Source: WTGU01 sp965242855
GTDB taxonomy: Bacteria > Pseudomonadota > Alphaproteobacteria > UBA828
DNA: 64,000 nt
NCBI GenBank assembly: GCA_965242855.1
Contig: OZ251509.1
Span: forward strand, 558,001-622,000
Direction of reading: 5' to 3'
The notes under the pieces are model-generated. The model did not search any database and was not told the origin of the DNA. It saw only the letters and a program-made list of their open reading frames with translations. Positions 26,321 through 36,062 of this stretch are shown in pieces. The translations under genes and the position numbers were made by a program. Each line of letters opens with the position of its first letter. Position 1 is the stretch's first letter.

Positions 26321-27668
26321 ACGCCGCGGCGGCGCGCAGAATGTCGACCTCGCGGTTGATCCGCCCGACCATTTGCAGGCCGACCGGAAGCCCGCCTTCG
26401 GTGAAGCCGGCCGGAATCGAGGCGGCCGGCTGCCCGGTCAGGTTGAACGGATAAGTGTAGTACACCCAGGAGACGATGTTGCGGGCCTCGCGGCCGGGCG
26501 GCGTGTCGCGGCCCGCCTCGAACGCGGCGCAAGGCAGCGTCGGCGACAGCAGCAGGTCGTAGTCCTCGAAGAACCGCCGCACGGTTTCGCGGAACTCGTA
26601 GCGCGCGAAGACCTGAACGAAGAAGTCGGTCATCGAACGGTCGAGGCCGGCGCGCAAGGTCTCGACCACGCTCCGGTCGAGCCGGTCGGGCGCGTCGGCC
26701 ATCAGGCCCTTCAGCCTGGTTCCGATGCCGCCGTAGAACTCGGCCATCCACATCTCGACCGGGTCGGAACCGAACACGTCCGGGGCCGGCTCGACCGTGC
26801 AGCCGAGCGATTCGAACCGCCGCGCGGCGGCCGCGCAGACGGCGACGACGTCGGCATCGGGCGCCGCGTAGCCGAGGGTCGGGCTCCAGGCGATGCGCAG
26901 GCCCTTCGCCCCCCGATCGCAGGCGGCGAGGAAATCGGGCACCGGCTCCGCGACGCCGAAGGCGTCCCGCGGGTCGTGTCCGGCCATGACGCCGAGCAGC
27001 AGCGCGGCATCGCGCACCGTGCGCGCGAGCGCGCCGACATGGGAGAGCGTCGGCGCGGCGGAAACCGGGAAGATCGGCACCCGCGCGAACTGCGCCTTGA
27101 TGCCGAACAGGCCGCAGAGCGCGGCCGGAATGCGGACGGAGCCGCCGCCGTCCGTGCCCAGGGCGAACGGCGTGAGGCCGGCGGCGACACTCGCCGCGGC
27201 GCCCCCGCTGGAGCCGCCCGGGGTCCTGGACAAATCCCACGGGTTGCGCGTGATTCCGGTGAGGGGGCTGTCGCAGACCGCCTTGCAGCCGAACTCGCTG
27301 GTCGTCGTCTTGCCGACGATGCAACCGCCGGCCCGTTTGATCCGTTCCACCGACGGCGCGTCGAAATCCACCACGTTGTCGGCGAACGGCCGGGAGCCGA
27401 AGGTCCAGGGCACCCCCGCCATGGCCACCAGGTCCTTGATGGAAACGGGGAGACCGCCGAGCGCCGCCGCCTCGCCCCTGGCGATCGCCTCTTCCTGGAG
27501 GCGCGCCGCTTCGAGGGCCAGCTCCGGGGTCCGCGTCACGAAGGCGTTGATGTCCGGTTCCAGCGCGTCCTGGCGGGCCAGCGTGTCTTCCACCAGTTCG
27601 ACCGGCGAAATCTCGCGGGCCGCCAGCAGGGCCTTCAGCTCCAGCGCCGTCATGTATGCGAAGCTCAT
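26271..27668 (-). CDS. Amidase (amidase-signature family)
   Basis: 465 aa, second amidase-signature enzyme in the window. Catalytic Lys is K78 (VSIKDL), the cis-Ser lies in TPGGSSGGAAASVAAG (S153/S154), and the nucleophile is the Ser in TDGGGSVRIPA (S177). It shares the N-terminal MTALELKALLAAREISPVEL pattern with the amidase at 6901-8334 but is clearly diverged from it. It lies 13 nt downstream of the CobW-type GTPase gene on the same strand. The substrate is unknown. Confidence 0.9.
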   Translation of the reverse strand: MSFAYMTALELKALLAAREISPVELVEDTLARQDALEPDINAFVTRTPELALEAARLQEEAIARGEAAALGGLPVSIKDLVAMAGVPWTFGSRPFADNVVDFDAPSVERIKRAGGCIVGKTTTSEFGCKAVCDSPLTGITRNPWDLSRTPGGSSGGAAASVAAGLTPFALGTDGGGSVRIPAALCGLFGIKAQFARVPIFPVSAAPTLSHVGALARTVRDAALLLGVMAGHDPRDAFGVAEPVPDFLAACDRGAKGLRIAWSPTLGYAAPDADVVAVCAAAARRFESLGCTVEPAPDVFGSDPVEMWMAEFYGGIGTRLKGLMADAPDRLDRSVVETLRAGLDRSMTDFFVQVFARYEFRETVRRFFEDYDLLLSPTLPCAAFEAGRDTPPGREARNIVSWVYYTYPFNLTGQPAASIPAGFTEGGLPVGLQMVGRINREVDILRAAAAFEETAPWADRRPGLGR

Positions 27669-27681
27669 CCCGCGCTCCCGA

Positions 27682-28746
27682 TCAGATCGCGCCCAGGCCG
27701 CGGTCGAGCGCGGTTTCGGGCCGCGCCACGCAGGCCGCGAACCGCGCCTCCAGCGCCGCCTCGTCGAGGCCCCGACCGATCACCACGATCCGCGTCTCGA
27801 CTTCGCCGCGGGGCCAGGCCTCGGCGTAGGTCGGCGGGCTGAACGTCGCCTGCACGCCCTGGAGGACGACCGGCTTGTCGACATTCTGGAAGTGGACCAG
27901 CCCCTTCACCCGATAGAGGTCCTCGCCCATCTCCCCGGTCAGGGCGAGGAAGAAGCGGAGCAGCGCGTTCCACTCCAGCGGCTCCCGGCTCCGCAGGCAG
28001 ACGGCGCCCACGCCCTCGGCGTGCCGATGGTCGAGACCGGCTTGCGGCGGCCTGTCGGCGCCGATCCACGCGCCCACCATGTCGTCGCGCCGCTTCGGCT
28101 CGAACAGGTCGAGGTCGAGCAGGCGCTCCACCGGCAGGGCGCCGCGGCTGGTGACCTCCTTGACTGAGAAAGGGTTGAGGCGCTCGACCGCCGCGACGGC
28201 CTCGGAAAACGCCCTGCCGTCCACCAGATCCCGTTTGTTGAAGATCAGCTTGTCGGCGATCGCGATCTGCTTCTCCGCTTCCGGAGAGCGCGCGAGCTGG
28301 CCGGTCACGTGCTTCAGGTCCACGACGGTCAGCACGGCGTCGAGCCGGAAGGTGAGGTCGAGCTTCATGTCGGTGTAGAAGAGCCGCGCCAGGGGCGACG
28401 GATCGGCGATGCCCGTGGTCTCGATCACGATCTTGTCGAAGTCGATGACGGGCTCCGCCAGCCCCACCTTGCGCAGGAAGAGCCTGTTGAGGCCGTCCAT
28501 CAGGTCGCCGCGGGCGGCGCAGCAGATGCAGCCGTTGGTGAGCTCGAGCATGTCCTCTTCGGCGCGGGCGATGAGGGCGCCGTCGATCCCGATCTCGCCG
28601 AACTCGTTGACGATGACCGCGATCCTGCCGGCGTCCGGCGCGCGCAACAGCCGGTTGACGAGAGTGGTTTTGCCGGCGCCGAGAAAGCCCGTGACGAGGG
28701 TGATCGGAATGCGTTCGTCGACCGCCCTGGAATCGACACGAGGCAC
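27682..28746 (-). CDS. CobW/COG0523-type metal chaperone GTPase
   Basis: 354 aa from GTG 28746. G1 Walker A is TGFLGAGKTTL, the metal-binding CxCC motif is TNGCICCAARGD, and the G4 motif is NKRD. The CobW C-terminal domain follows (LLRFFLALTGEMGEDLYRVKGLVHF). Such GTPases deliver zinc or cobalt to client enzymes. The neighbouring cyclase-family hydrolase is often a zinc or manganese enzyme and the genes are adjacent on one strand, so it is a possible client. Confidence 0.9.
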   Translation of the reverse strand: MPRVDSRAVDERIPITLVTGFLGAGKTTLVNRLLRAPDAGRIAVIVNEFGEIGIDGALIARAEEDMLELTNGCICCAARGDLMDGLNRLFLRKVGLAEPVIDFDKIVIETTGIADPSPLARLFYTDMKLDLTFRLDAVLTVVDLKHVTGQLARSPEAEKQIAIADKLIFNKRDLVDGRAFSEAVAAVERLNPFSVKEVTSRGALPVERLLDLDLFEPKRRDDMVGAWIGADRPPQAGLDHRHAEGVGAVCLRSREPLEWNALLRFFLALTGEMGEDLYRVKGLVHFQNVDKPVVLQGVQATFSPPTYAEAWPRGEVETRIVVIGRGLDEAALEARFAACVARPETALDRGLGAI

Positions 28747-28778
28747 CGCCGCGCCCTCCGCCCGCGGGCCGCGCGCGC

Positions 28779-29483
28779 CTACTCCTCGAGGATCGCCCAG
28801 GCGCGGACGGGCGCGCCGCTGCCGTTCCCGATCTTGATCGGCGGGCCGTAGAACATGAACTCGCCCTTGCCCACCAGCTCCTCGAGATTGATCAGCCACT
28901 CGTAGTGGGCGATGCCGCGGTCGCGGCAGACCCGGTGGTTGGGGAACAGGTTGTCCGAGGGCTTGTCGGTCGAAGGCCCTTCGACGCCGTGCAGTTTCGA
29001 GCCCCGGTCGGCGAGCCAATGGGTCGCGGCCGCGGTGATGCCGGGGTTGCTCCACACCGATTTGACGTCGGGGTAGTGGCGCTTGTGGAGGCCCGTGTTG
29101 AGCAGCACGATATGGCCGTCCACCTTGACCCCGCCCTTCTCCTCCGCCGCCTCGAAATCGGCCACGTCGATGTCCCCGAGATCGGGAATATGGGTCAGGT
29201 CCCAGCAGACCGCCTTGCCCATGAACATGTCGAGCGGCATCCGGTCCACCGGCGCCCCGGCGGGATTGACGTGGTAGAACGCATCCACATGGGTCCCGAT
29301 ATGGTCGATCATGCCCATGTAGGTGGTCGCGAAAGAGAGCCTGTCGTCCTCGGTCCCGAGCACGAACTGCTCGCGGGTCTGCGCATGGGTGTAGTGGGGC
29401 ACGATGACGGGGCGCTGAAACAGCTTGTGCGCGGGCATGTTGTCCGTCAGCGTCAACGTCAGGTCGACCATCCGTTCCGCCAT
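28779..29483 (-). CDS. Cyclase family protein (kynurenine-formamidase-like)
   Basis: 234 aa. The metal-binding motif HIGTHVDAFYH is the hallmark of the cyclase/KynB family, whose members hydrolyse formamides or cyclic compounds using divalent metal. The segment HIVLLNTGLHKRHYP also fits. It is followed by the GTPase and amidase genes, suggesting a nitrogen-compound breakdown unit. The 228-bp gap to tauA, which diverges, must hold both promoters but none is clear. Confidence 0.88.
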   Translation of the reverse strand: MAERMVDLTLTLTDNMPAHKLFQRPVIVPHYTHAQTREQFVLGTEDDRLSFATTYMGMIDHIGTHVDAFYHVNPAGAPVDRMPLDMFMGKAVCWDLTHIPDLGDIDVADFEAAEEKGGVKVDGHIVLLNTGLHKRHYPDVKSVWSNPGITAAATHWLADRGSKLHGVEGPSTDKPSDNLFPNHRVCRDRGIAHYEWLINLEELVGKGEFMFYGPPIKIGNGSGAPVRAWAILEE

Positions 29484-29711
29484 CTCCCCGATCCCCCGTT
29501 CCCGTCGCGCGCCGGTCGCGCGGACCGCATCCGCAGCATATCAGCGGCGCCGCCGCCGTTCCACCGGGCGCGGGAGCGGCCCTTTGCGTGCCGCCGCGTC
29601 CTTCCGCCCGGCACTTGAAGCACCGGTGACCGGTGGCTTAGAGTGCCCCGCGCGCCCCGGCCCGGAACCGGAGCGCGGGAGCGCACCCGCAACCGAGAGG
29701 GGTGGCGAGCC

Positions 29712-30731
29712 ATGCCGAACTTCTTCAAGGCGCAGAAGGCGGCCGCGGTCTGTCTGGCCGTGGCCTTGGCGCTGGCGGGCGCGGCGGCGCCTTCCCAGGC
29801 CCGGGAGGAGGTCACGATCGGCTACCAGCTGATCGTGAATCCGTGGAAGGTCGCGATCGTCGACGGCGCCTTCGAGGCGGCCACCGGCTACGACATCGAG
29901 TGGAAGAGGTTCGATTCCGGTGCCAAGGTCATCACGGCCATGGCGTCCGGCCATGTCGACATCGCGCTCGCCGGCTCGTCGCCGATCGCCGCGGGGATCA
30001 GCAGGGGGCTTCCCATCAAGCTGTTCTGGATCGTCGAGAACATCGAGAGCGCGGAGGCGCTGGTGGTGCGCGACGGCGCCGGCATCGTCGCGCCGCAGGA
30101 TCTCAAGGGCAAGCGCATCGGCGTCCCTTTCGTTTCCACGACCCACTTCCACACCCTGTTCGCGCTCGAGCAGTTCGGCATCGACCGCAGCGAGGTCCGG
30201 CTTCTGAACATGCAGCCGAACGCCATCGCCGCCGCCTGGGAGCGCGGCGACATCGACGCGGCGTTCGTCTGGCCCCCCGTCCTGAACCGCATCGGGAAAT
30301 CCGGAACGACGTTGATCGAGTCCGGGCAACTGGCCGCCTGGGGCCGTCCGACCTTCGACGGCATGGTGGTGCGCGATGAATTCGCCGCCGCCAACGAGGG
30401 CTTCATGTGCGCGTTCGTGCGGACCATCGCCGCGGCCGACGCGGCGTGGCGCGACGACCCCGGCTCGTTCGCGCCCGGCACCGAGAACGCCGCGAAGGTC
30501 GTCAAGCTGATCGGGGGCGACGAAGCCGCCGTGGCCGCCGTGCTGTCGCTCTATGGCTTCCCCACCCTCGAGGAGCAAGCCGGCCCGGCTTGGCTGGGCG
30601 GCGGCGCGGCGGCGGCGCTGGAGGCGACCGCCCGCTTCCTCAAGGCCGAGAAGAACGTCGACGAACTGCTGCCCGACTACGGCGTCGCGGTGACCGATGC
30701 GTTCGTGAAGGCCGCCATCGGCGGCTGCTGA
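29712..30731 (+). CDS. tauA: Tau-type ABC transporter substrate-binding protein
   Basis: 339 aa periplasmic protein. Signal peptide: MPNFFKAQKAAAVCLAVALA with a cut near PSQA/REE. The mature part begins VTIGYQLIVNPWKVAI, a start typical of taurine/sulfonate/nitrate binding proteins (NMT1/THI5-like), with HVDIALAGSSPIAAGISRG and KRIGVPFVSTTHFH in the ligand-binding lobes. Next are the ATPase and permease genes, so this is a complete importer. The substrate could be taurine or another small sulfonate or amine. Confidence 0.85.
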   Translation: MPNFFKAQKAAAVCLAVALALAGAAAPSQAREEVTIGYQLIVNPWKVAIVDGAFEAATGYDIEWKRFDSGAKVITAMASGHVDIALAGSSPIAAGISRGLPIKLFWIVENIESAEALVVRDGAGIVAPQDLKGKRIGVPFVSTTHFHTLFALEQFGIDRSEVRLLNMQPNAIAAAWERGDIDAAFVWPPVLNRIGKSGTTLIESGQLAAWGRPTFDGMVVRDEFAAANEGFMCAFVRTIAAADAAWRDDPGSFAPGTENAAKVVKLIGGDEAAVAAVLSLYGFPTLEEQAGPAWLGGGAAAALEATARFLKAEKNVDELLPDYGVAVTDAFVKAAIGGC

Positions 30732-30766
30732 GCGGCGCCGCCGCGCGGGCGCGGACGAGGCGACCG

Positions 30767-31615
30767 TTGTCGGATCGCGCGGCCGCGCAGGCCGGTGAGG
30801 GGACCGGCCCGGCGGCTCTCCGCGCCGAAGAGGTCAGCGTCGTCTATCCCATGGAGCGCGGTCGCGGCGTCCACGCCCTGGAGAAGGTCTCGCTCGCCAT
30901 CGAGCCCGGCGATTTCGTCGTCGCCCTGGGCGCGTCGGGCTGCGGCAAGACCACGTTCCTCAATCTCCTGGCCGGCTTCATCCAGCCGACCTCGGGGCGG
31001 GTGACGATAGGCGGACGGCCCATCGCGGGGCCGGGCGCGGACCGCGGCGTGGTCTTCCAGAAACACGCGCTGCTGCCCTGGCTCCGGGTGCTCCAGAACG
31101 TGGCCTTCGGGCTCAAGCTCCAGGGGGTGCGCAAGGACGCACGCCACGCCGCGGCGCGGAAGTACATCGACCTCGTCGGCCTGAAGGAGTTCGAGGACAG
31201 GCGCATCTACGAATTGTCCGGCGGGATGCAGCAGCGGGTGGGCCTCGCCCGGGCACTGGCCTGCGACCCGCAGGTCCTGCTGATGGACGAACCGCTCGGC
31301 GCGCTCGACGCGCTGACCCGCGACAACATGCAGGAGCTGATCCTCGACATCTGGTGGGAGACCCGCAAATCCGTCTTCTTCATCACCCATAGCGTCGAGG
31401 AGGCGCTGTTCCTGGCGACCCGGCTGATCGTCATGTCGCCGCGCCCGGGCCGCATCGCGCATCGCTACGAACTCAATTTCTGCCACCGCTACCGCGAAGA
31501 GAAGGACAGCCGCAAGATCAAGTCGACGCCGGAGTTCATCGCCATGCGGGAGGAAATCCTGGCCATCGTCCGGCGCGACGAGATCGCCGGCGGGAACGCC
31601 GATGTCCGGCGGTGA
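30767..31615 (+). CDS. tauB: ABC transporter ATP-binding protein (TauB-like)
   Basis: 282 aa from TTG 30767, chosen because a GAGG site lies upstream and there is no earlier ATG in frame after the tauA stop. Walker A GASGCGKTT, Q-loop VFQKHALLPW, signature LSGGMQQRVGLARAL, Walker B LLMDEPLGALD and switch His in ITHSVEEA are all present. It energises the importer with the adjacent permease; its end overlaps the permease start by 14 nt. Confidence 0.9.
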   Translation: MSDRAAAQAGEGTGPAALRAEEVSVVYPMERGRGVHALEKVSLAIEPGDFVVALGASGCGKTTFLNLLAGFIQPTSGRVTIGGRPIAGPGADRGVVFQKHALLPWLRVLQNVAFGLKLQGVRKDARHAAARKYIDLVGLKEFEDRRIYELSGGMQQRVGLARALACDPQVLLMDEPLGALDALTRDNMQELILDIWWETRKSVFFITHSVEEALFLATRLIVMSPRPGRIAHRYELNFCHRYREEKDSRKIKSTPEFIAMREEILAIVRRDEIAGGNADVRR

Positions 31616-32474
31616 CCGCGCGCCGCGGAGCGCGCTCCGGCATCTCTCGGCGGTGTTTTCCGCCGGTCCGGCGAAGCCCGGGGACGCCTACGGCGCGCCG
31701 GGCCGCGGCAAGAGTTTCAACGTAGCGGCCGTCACCGTCGCCGCGCTGATCGCCGCCTGGTATTTCGCCACCGCGGGCGCGGAGCCCGCGATCGAACCGC
31801 TGTTTCTGCCGGCGCCGGGGGCGGTGTGGGACAAGTTCGTCCTGGTGGTCACCGAGGGATACCAGGACCGGACGCTGTGGCAGCATACCGAGGCCAGCAT
31901 CGTGCGCATCTTCGGCGCTTTCCTGCTGGCCGTCGCGATCGGCATTCCCACCGGCATCGCGATGGCGACCAACCGGATCGCGCGCGGCATCTTCGACCCG
32001 CCGGTCGAGTTCTACCGGCCGTTGCCGCCGCTCGGCTACCTGCCGTTGACCGTCATCTGGCTCGGCATCGGCGAGACGCAGAAGATGGTCCTGCTGTTCC
32101 TCGCGATGTTCGCGCCGATCGTGCTCAACACCCGCGCCGGCGTGCGCTCGGTGGTGATCGAACAGATCCACGCCGCCTACTCGATGGGCGCGTCGCGGGC
32201 GCAAGTGCTGTGGCACATCGTCTTCAAGGGCGCCATGCCGGAAATCCTGACGGGGCTGCGAATCGGCATCGGCTTCGGCTGGACGACGCTGGTGGCCGCG
32301 GAGCTGGTGGCGACGGAAGAGGGGCTCGGCGCCATGATCATGAGCGCGTCGGAGTTCCTCGTGACCGACGTGGTGATCATGGGAATCGTCGTCATCGGCA
32401 TCATCGCCTACGCCTTCGACCTTCTCATGCGCCGGCTGGAGCGGCTTCTGGTGCCCTGGAAGGGCAGGGTCTGA
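31602..32474 (+). CDS. tauC: ABC transporter permease (TauC-like)
   Basis: 290 aa membrane protein with about six transmembrane helices. The EAA-type coupling loop is visible around IHAAYSMGASRAQVLWHIVFK, and the C-terminal signature VAAELVATEEGLGAMI is characteristic of TauC/SsuC permeases. A soluble N-terminal stretch of about 40 residues precedes the first helix. ATG 31602 overlaps the end of tauB, indicating translational coupling. Confidence 0.92.
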   Translation: MSGGDRAPRSALRHLSAVFSAGPAKPGDAYGAPGRGKSFNVAAVTVAALIAAWYFATAGAEPAIEPLFLPAPGAVWDKFVLVVTEGYQDRTLWQHTEASIVRIFGAFLLAVAIGIPTGIAMATNRIARGIFDPPVEFYRPLPPLGYLPLTVIWLGIGETQKMVLLFLAMFAPIVLNTRAGVRSVVIEQIHAAYSMGASRAQVLWHIVFKGAMPEILTGLRIGIGFGWTTLVAAELVATEEGLGAMIMSASEFLVTDVVIMGIVVIGIIAYAFDLLMRRLERLLVPWKGRV

Positions 32475-32500
32475 CGCGCGGGCCGCCGGGGGGCGATTTC

Positions 32501-33001
32501 GTGTCCTACGCCGTGATGCGCCGCCGGGCGGCGGCCCGGACACTCCTGAAAGGCGAGGCCGGGGAGGACGGCGCGCTGCCGTTCGTGGCCGAGGAGACGG
32601 CCGCCCATCTCGTCCCGCTCGCCGCCCGCCTTTTCACCCGCGCCCTTCAGGAGCGCCTGGGCCGCCACGGCGTCTCGGTCGCGCAATGGTCGATGCTGCT
32701 TCTTCTCTGGGAGGAGGACGGCCTGACGCAGAAGGAGCTGGGCCGCCGGCAGCGGATCGAGGAGCCGACCGCGGCGCGAACGCTCCAGCGCATGGAACGC
32801 GACGGGCTGGTCCGGCGTCTGTCCGACGACGGCGACCGGCGCCGCCGCCGCGTCCTGCTGACGGAACGCGGGCGCCGGCTCCGGGACGAACTCGTTCCCG
32901 CGGTGCTGGAGGTCAACGCCGTCGCGACGCACGGCCTGTCGGCCGGCGACAAGCAGCGGCTCGTGAGCCTGCTGCGCTACATGATCGCCCGGCTCGGATG
33001 A
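32501..33001 (+). CDS. MarR family transcriptional regulator
   Basis: 166 aa from GTG 32501; ATG 32516, five codons on, is an alternative. The winged helix-turn-helix is centred on LTQKELGRRQRIEEPTAART with the wing DDGDRRRRRVLLTERGR, the MarR signature. It lies 26 nt after tauC on the same strand, so it probably regulates the transporter operon or a nearby catabolic gene in response to a small ligand. Confidence 0.88.
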   Translation: MSYAVMRRRAAARTLLKGEAGEDGALPFVAEETAAHLVPLAARLFTRALQERLGRHGVSVAQWSMLLLLWEEDGLTQKELGRRQRIEEPTAARTLQRMERDGLVRRLSDDGDRRRRRVLLTERGRRLRDELVPAVLEVNAVATHGLSAGDKQRLVSLLRYMIARLG

Positions 33002-33052
33002 CGGCCCTTTCCCGGCCGCGGAGAAAAGGGGGCCGGGGCGCCTTCGCTCCGC

Positions 33053-33523
33053 CTACGAACGGGAGGGCGCGCCCGCGGGTTTCTGGATGAACTCCACGGT
33101 GATGCCGTCGGGGTCGCGCGTATAGACCACCATGCCGCCTTTGTTGGGGCCGGCATTGACCGCGACCGGCGCGCCCAGCGGCTCCGAACCGGCGTCCCGC
33201 ACGGCCGCGATCGCCGCGTCGATGTCGTCCACGTCGAAGGCGATATGGGCGAAGCCCGCGTCGCAGGGGCGCGACTCGACGGCGCCCCGGTCGGCCGGGC
33301 CGCGATACTCGATCAACTCGATCCGGTGGCCGGGCGCCTGGAGATAGGCGACCTCGATGTCCGCGCCCGCGACGCCGACCACCTGCTCGATGAACGCCGG
33401 GTCGCGGGGAGAGCGGTTCAGCAGCGTGAAACCGAGGGCGTCCCGGAACAGGCGGATGGCGCGGTCGAGGCTGGAGACCGTGAAGCTCGTGTGGTTGGTC
33501 GCGGTGACGGTGAAGCCCGGCAT
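33053..33523 (-). CDS. VOC family protein (glyoxalase/dioxygenase superfamily)
   Basis: 156 aa, one pair of beta-alpha-beta-beta-beta modules. NHTSFTVSSLDRAIRLFRDAL supplies the first metal-binding His, GHRIELIEY a conserved Glu, FAHIAFDVDDIDAAI a second His and ITVEFIQKP the final Glu. Members include methylmalonyl-CoA epimerase, glyoxalase I and extradiol dioxygenases; which of these applies cannot be told. It lies 62 nt downstream of the FO synthase gene on the same strand. Confidence 0.88.
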   Translation of the reverse strand: MPGFTVTATNHTSFTVSSLDRAIRLFRDALGFTLLNRSPRDPAFIEQVVGVAGADIEVAYLQAPGHRIELIEYRGPADRGAVESRPCDAGFAHIAFDVDDIDAAIAAVRDAGSEPLGAPVAVNAGPNKGGMVVYTRDPDGITVEFIQKPAGAPSRS

Positions 33524-33585
33524 CGTTGATGCTCCTCCTCTCTCGGGGATTCCGCCGCGCGCCGGGCGCCGGCGTTCCCCCCGGA

Positions 33586-36057
33586 TCAATCGCCCGGCGC
33601 GGCCCCGGCGGCGGCCGGGAGTCCGGGACGGACCAGGGCGGCGGCCGGGCGCCGTTCGTAGCGCTTGGCCGGGGCGTTCACGACGGGGGCGAGCGGCGGT
33701 GCGGCGCGCGCGGCGGCCCGGCGTTCCGGCGGCACCGGTTCGTAGAGCGTGGTCCGTTGCACCGGCCTGCGGCCCAATCCTTCGATCAGCGCCTCGATCT
33801 CCGCCGGCGGCAATTCCTGGCCGTGCCGGGCGCCGGCTGCGCGGGTGATCGATTCGTTCATCAGCGTGCCGCCGAGGTCGTTGGCGCCGGCGGCGAGGCA
33901 GGCGGCGGCGCCTTCCGGCCCCATCTTGACCCAGGAGGTCTGGATGTTGGGAACCACCGGGTGGAGCGCCAGCCGGGCCACCGCGTGCATGAGAACCGCT
34001 TCGCGGAAGGTCGGCCCCCTGCGGGCGCGGCCCTTGAGGTAGAGCGGCGCTTCCATCGGCACGAAAGGCAGCGGGACGAACTCCGTGAAGCCGCCGGTGC
34101 GCTCCTGAAGCGCCCGGATGCGCGACAGATGCCGTGCCCAATGCCGCGCCGAATCGACGTGGCCGAACATGATGGTGGCGGTGCTGCGCAGGCCGCCGGC
34201 GTGGGCCGCCTCCATCACCGCGAGCCACTGATCGGTCGCGAGCTTGTCGGGGCAGATGACGGCCCGGACGGAATCGTCGAGGATTTCGGCGGCGGTCCCC
34301 GGCAGCGAGCCCAGCCCCGCCGCGCGAAGGTCGTCCAGGAAGGCCGGCAGCGGACGGGCGAGCGTCGCCGCGCCCTGCCAGATCTCGAGAGGCGAGAAGG
34401 CGTGAACGTGGATGCGGGGGAGCGCCTCCTTGATGGCGCGGCAGATCGAAAGATAGGTCCGGCCGGTATAGCCGGGATGGATGCCGCCCTGGAGGCAGAC
34501 CTCGGTCGCCCCCCGCGCCCAGGCCTCGCGCGTTCGCCGCACGGTCTCCTCCAGCGGCAGGTCGTAGGGCCGGCCGCGCAGGTTCTCGCTCAGGCTGCCC
34601 TTGGAGAAGGCGCAGAACTGGCAGCGGAAGTAGCAGACGTTCGTGTAGTTGATGTTGCGGTTCACCACATAGCTCACCGCGGGCCCGTTGACCCGCGCGC
34701 GCAATGCGTCGGCGGCGGCGAGCACCGCTTCGAACGCCGCGCCGCGGGCCTCGAACAGGCGCGCGAGATCGTCCTCGCCCAAGCCGTCGCCGGCCTCCGC
34801 CCGCGCCAGCAGCCGGTCGAGCCCGGAAGGTGCCGCGGCCGGTGCCGGCGGGCGCGCCGCCGGCGGTGCCGCGCGCCCGCCCGCCACCCAGGCGTCCGTC
34901 CTGGGATGGCCGCCGGCGTCGACCATCTTCAGGACTCGCGCACGCAGCGCCGGCGCGAGCCAGCGGTCGCCCGCCGCCGCATAGGCCGGATAGAGGGCGA
35001 GCCGCTCGGTCAGCGTCTTTCCGGCCGCCGCCGTCTCGCGGGCCAGCGCGTCGAGATGCGGCCACGGGGCCTCGGGGTTGACGTAGTCGGCGGTGACCGG
35101 CGACACGCCGCCCCAGTCGTTGATCCCCGCCGATACCAGCCGGGCCAGCGCGCCCGGGCTCAGGTTGGGCGGCGCCTGGATGTTCATGGCGGGGCCGAAC
35201 AGGATACGCGCGACGGCGACGGTCCAGAGCAGCTCGTCCACCTCCGGTTCGGGCGCCGCCGCCATGCGCGTCCCGGGCTTGGCGCGGAAGTTCTGGACGA
35301 TGATCTCCTGGATGTGCCCGTGGGAGTCGTGGAGATCGCGTAGCGCGAGCAGGGCGTCGATCCGCTCGCTTCGGGTCTCGCCGATGCCGATGAGAATGCC
35401 GGAGGTGAAGGGCACCGCCTCCGCGCCGGCGAGGCGCAGGGTCTCCAGCCGCACCGCCGGGCGCTTGTCCGGCGAGCCGTGATGCGGGCCGCCCTTGGCG
35501 GAGAGCCGCTCCGCGGCGCTCTCGAGCATCATGCCCTGGGACGCGGAGACGGCGCGCAGCCTGCGCAGGTCTTCCCGGCCCAACACGCCCGGATTGAGAT
35601 GGGGCAGGAGCGGCGTCTTCTCCAACACCAGCGCCGCCATGGCCGCCAGATAGGAAAGCGTGCTCTCATGCCCGAGCGCGGCGAGGCTCTCGCGCGCCGC
35701 GCGGTAGCGCAATTCGGGCTTGTCGCCGAGGGTGAACAGCGCCTCTTTGCAGCCGGCCGCCGCGCCGGCCTCGGCCACCCGCAGCACGTCGTCCGCCGTC
35801 ATGAAGGCGGCCTCGCCGCGGCGCGGCGGCCGGGCGAAGGTGCAGTAGTGGCAGACGTCGCGGCAGAGATGGGTGAGCGGGATGAAGACCTTGCGCGAAT
35901 AGGTCACCGCGTCCGCGTGCGCCCGGTCGCGGAGCGCCGCCGCGCAATCGAGCAGCGGCGCGAGATCGGTCTCGGCGCCGAGCGCGCGCGCCTCCACGGC
36001 GCTCGGCCGGTGCCCGCGCCGCGCCGCCGTGAGCAGATCGCCGGTCGCCGGGCGCAT
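33586..36057 (-). CDS. fbiC: FO synthase (fused CofG/CofH, FbiC-type) for coenzyme F420
   Basis: 823 aa with two radical-SAM modules. The first half (CofG) has the cluster motif CRDVCHYCTF near residues 68-77. The second half (CofH) has NVCYFRCQFCAFSKG. Together they make FO, the deazaflavin core of F420, from tyrosine and a flavin precursor. Fused FbiC is typical of Actinobacteria and is also known from some proteobacteria. The Pro/Ala-rich linker about residues 395-415 joins the modules. The next gene upstream, cofC, ends 5 nt before this start, forming a two-gene F420 unit. Confidence 0.94.
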   Translation of the reverse strand: MRPATGDLLTAARRGHRPSAVEARALGAETDLAPLLDCAAALRDRAHADAVTYSRKVFIPLTHLCRDVCHYCTFARPPRRGEAAFMTADDVLRVAEAGAAAGCKEALFTLGDKPELRYRAARESLAALGHESTLSYLAAMAALVLEKTPLLPHLNPGVLGREDLRRLRAVSASQGMMLESAAERLSAKGGPHHGSPDKRPAVRLETLRLAGAEAVPFTSGILIGIGETRSERIDALLALRDLHDSHGHIQEIIVQNFRAKPGTRMAAAPEPEVDELLWTVAVARILFGPAMNIQAPPNLSPGALARLVSAGINDWGGVSPVTADYVNPEAPWPHLDALARETAAAGKTLTERLALYPAYAAAGDRWLAPALRARVLKMVDAGGHPRTDAWVAGGRAAPPAARPPAPAAAPSGLDRLLARAEAGDGLGEDDLARLFEARGAAFEAVLAAADALRARVNGPAVSYVVNRNINYTNVCYFRCQFCAFSKGSLSENLRGRPYDLPLEETVRRTREAWARGATEVCLQGGIHPGYTGRTYLSICRAIKEALPRIHVHAFSPLEIWQGAATLARPLPAFLDDLRAAGLGSLPGTAAEILDDSVRAVICPDKLATDQWLAVMEAAHAGGLRSTATIMFGHVDSARHWARHLSRIRALQERTGGFTEFVPLPFVPMEAPLYLKGRARRGPTFREAVLMHAVARLALHPVVPNIQTSWVKMGPEGAAACLAAGANDLGGTLMNESITRAAGARHGQELPPAEIEALIEGLGRRPVQRTTLYEPVPPERRAAARAAPPLAPVVNAPAKRYERRPAAALVRPGLPAAAGAAPGD

Positions 36058-36062
36058 CGGGT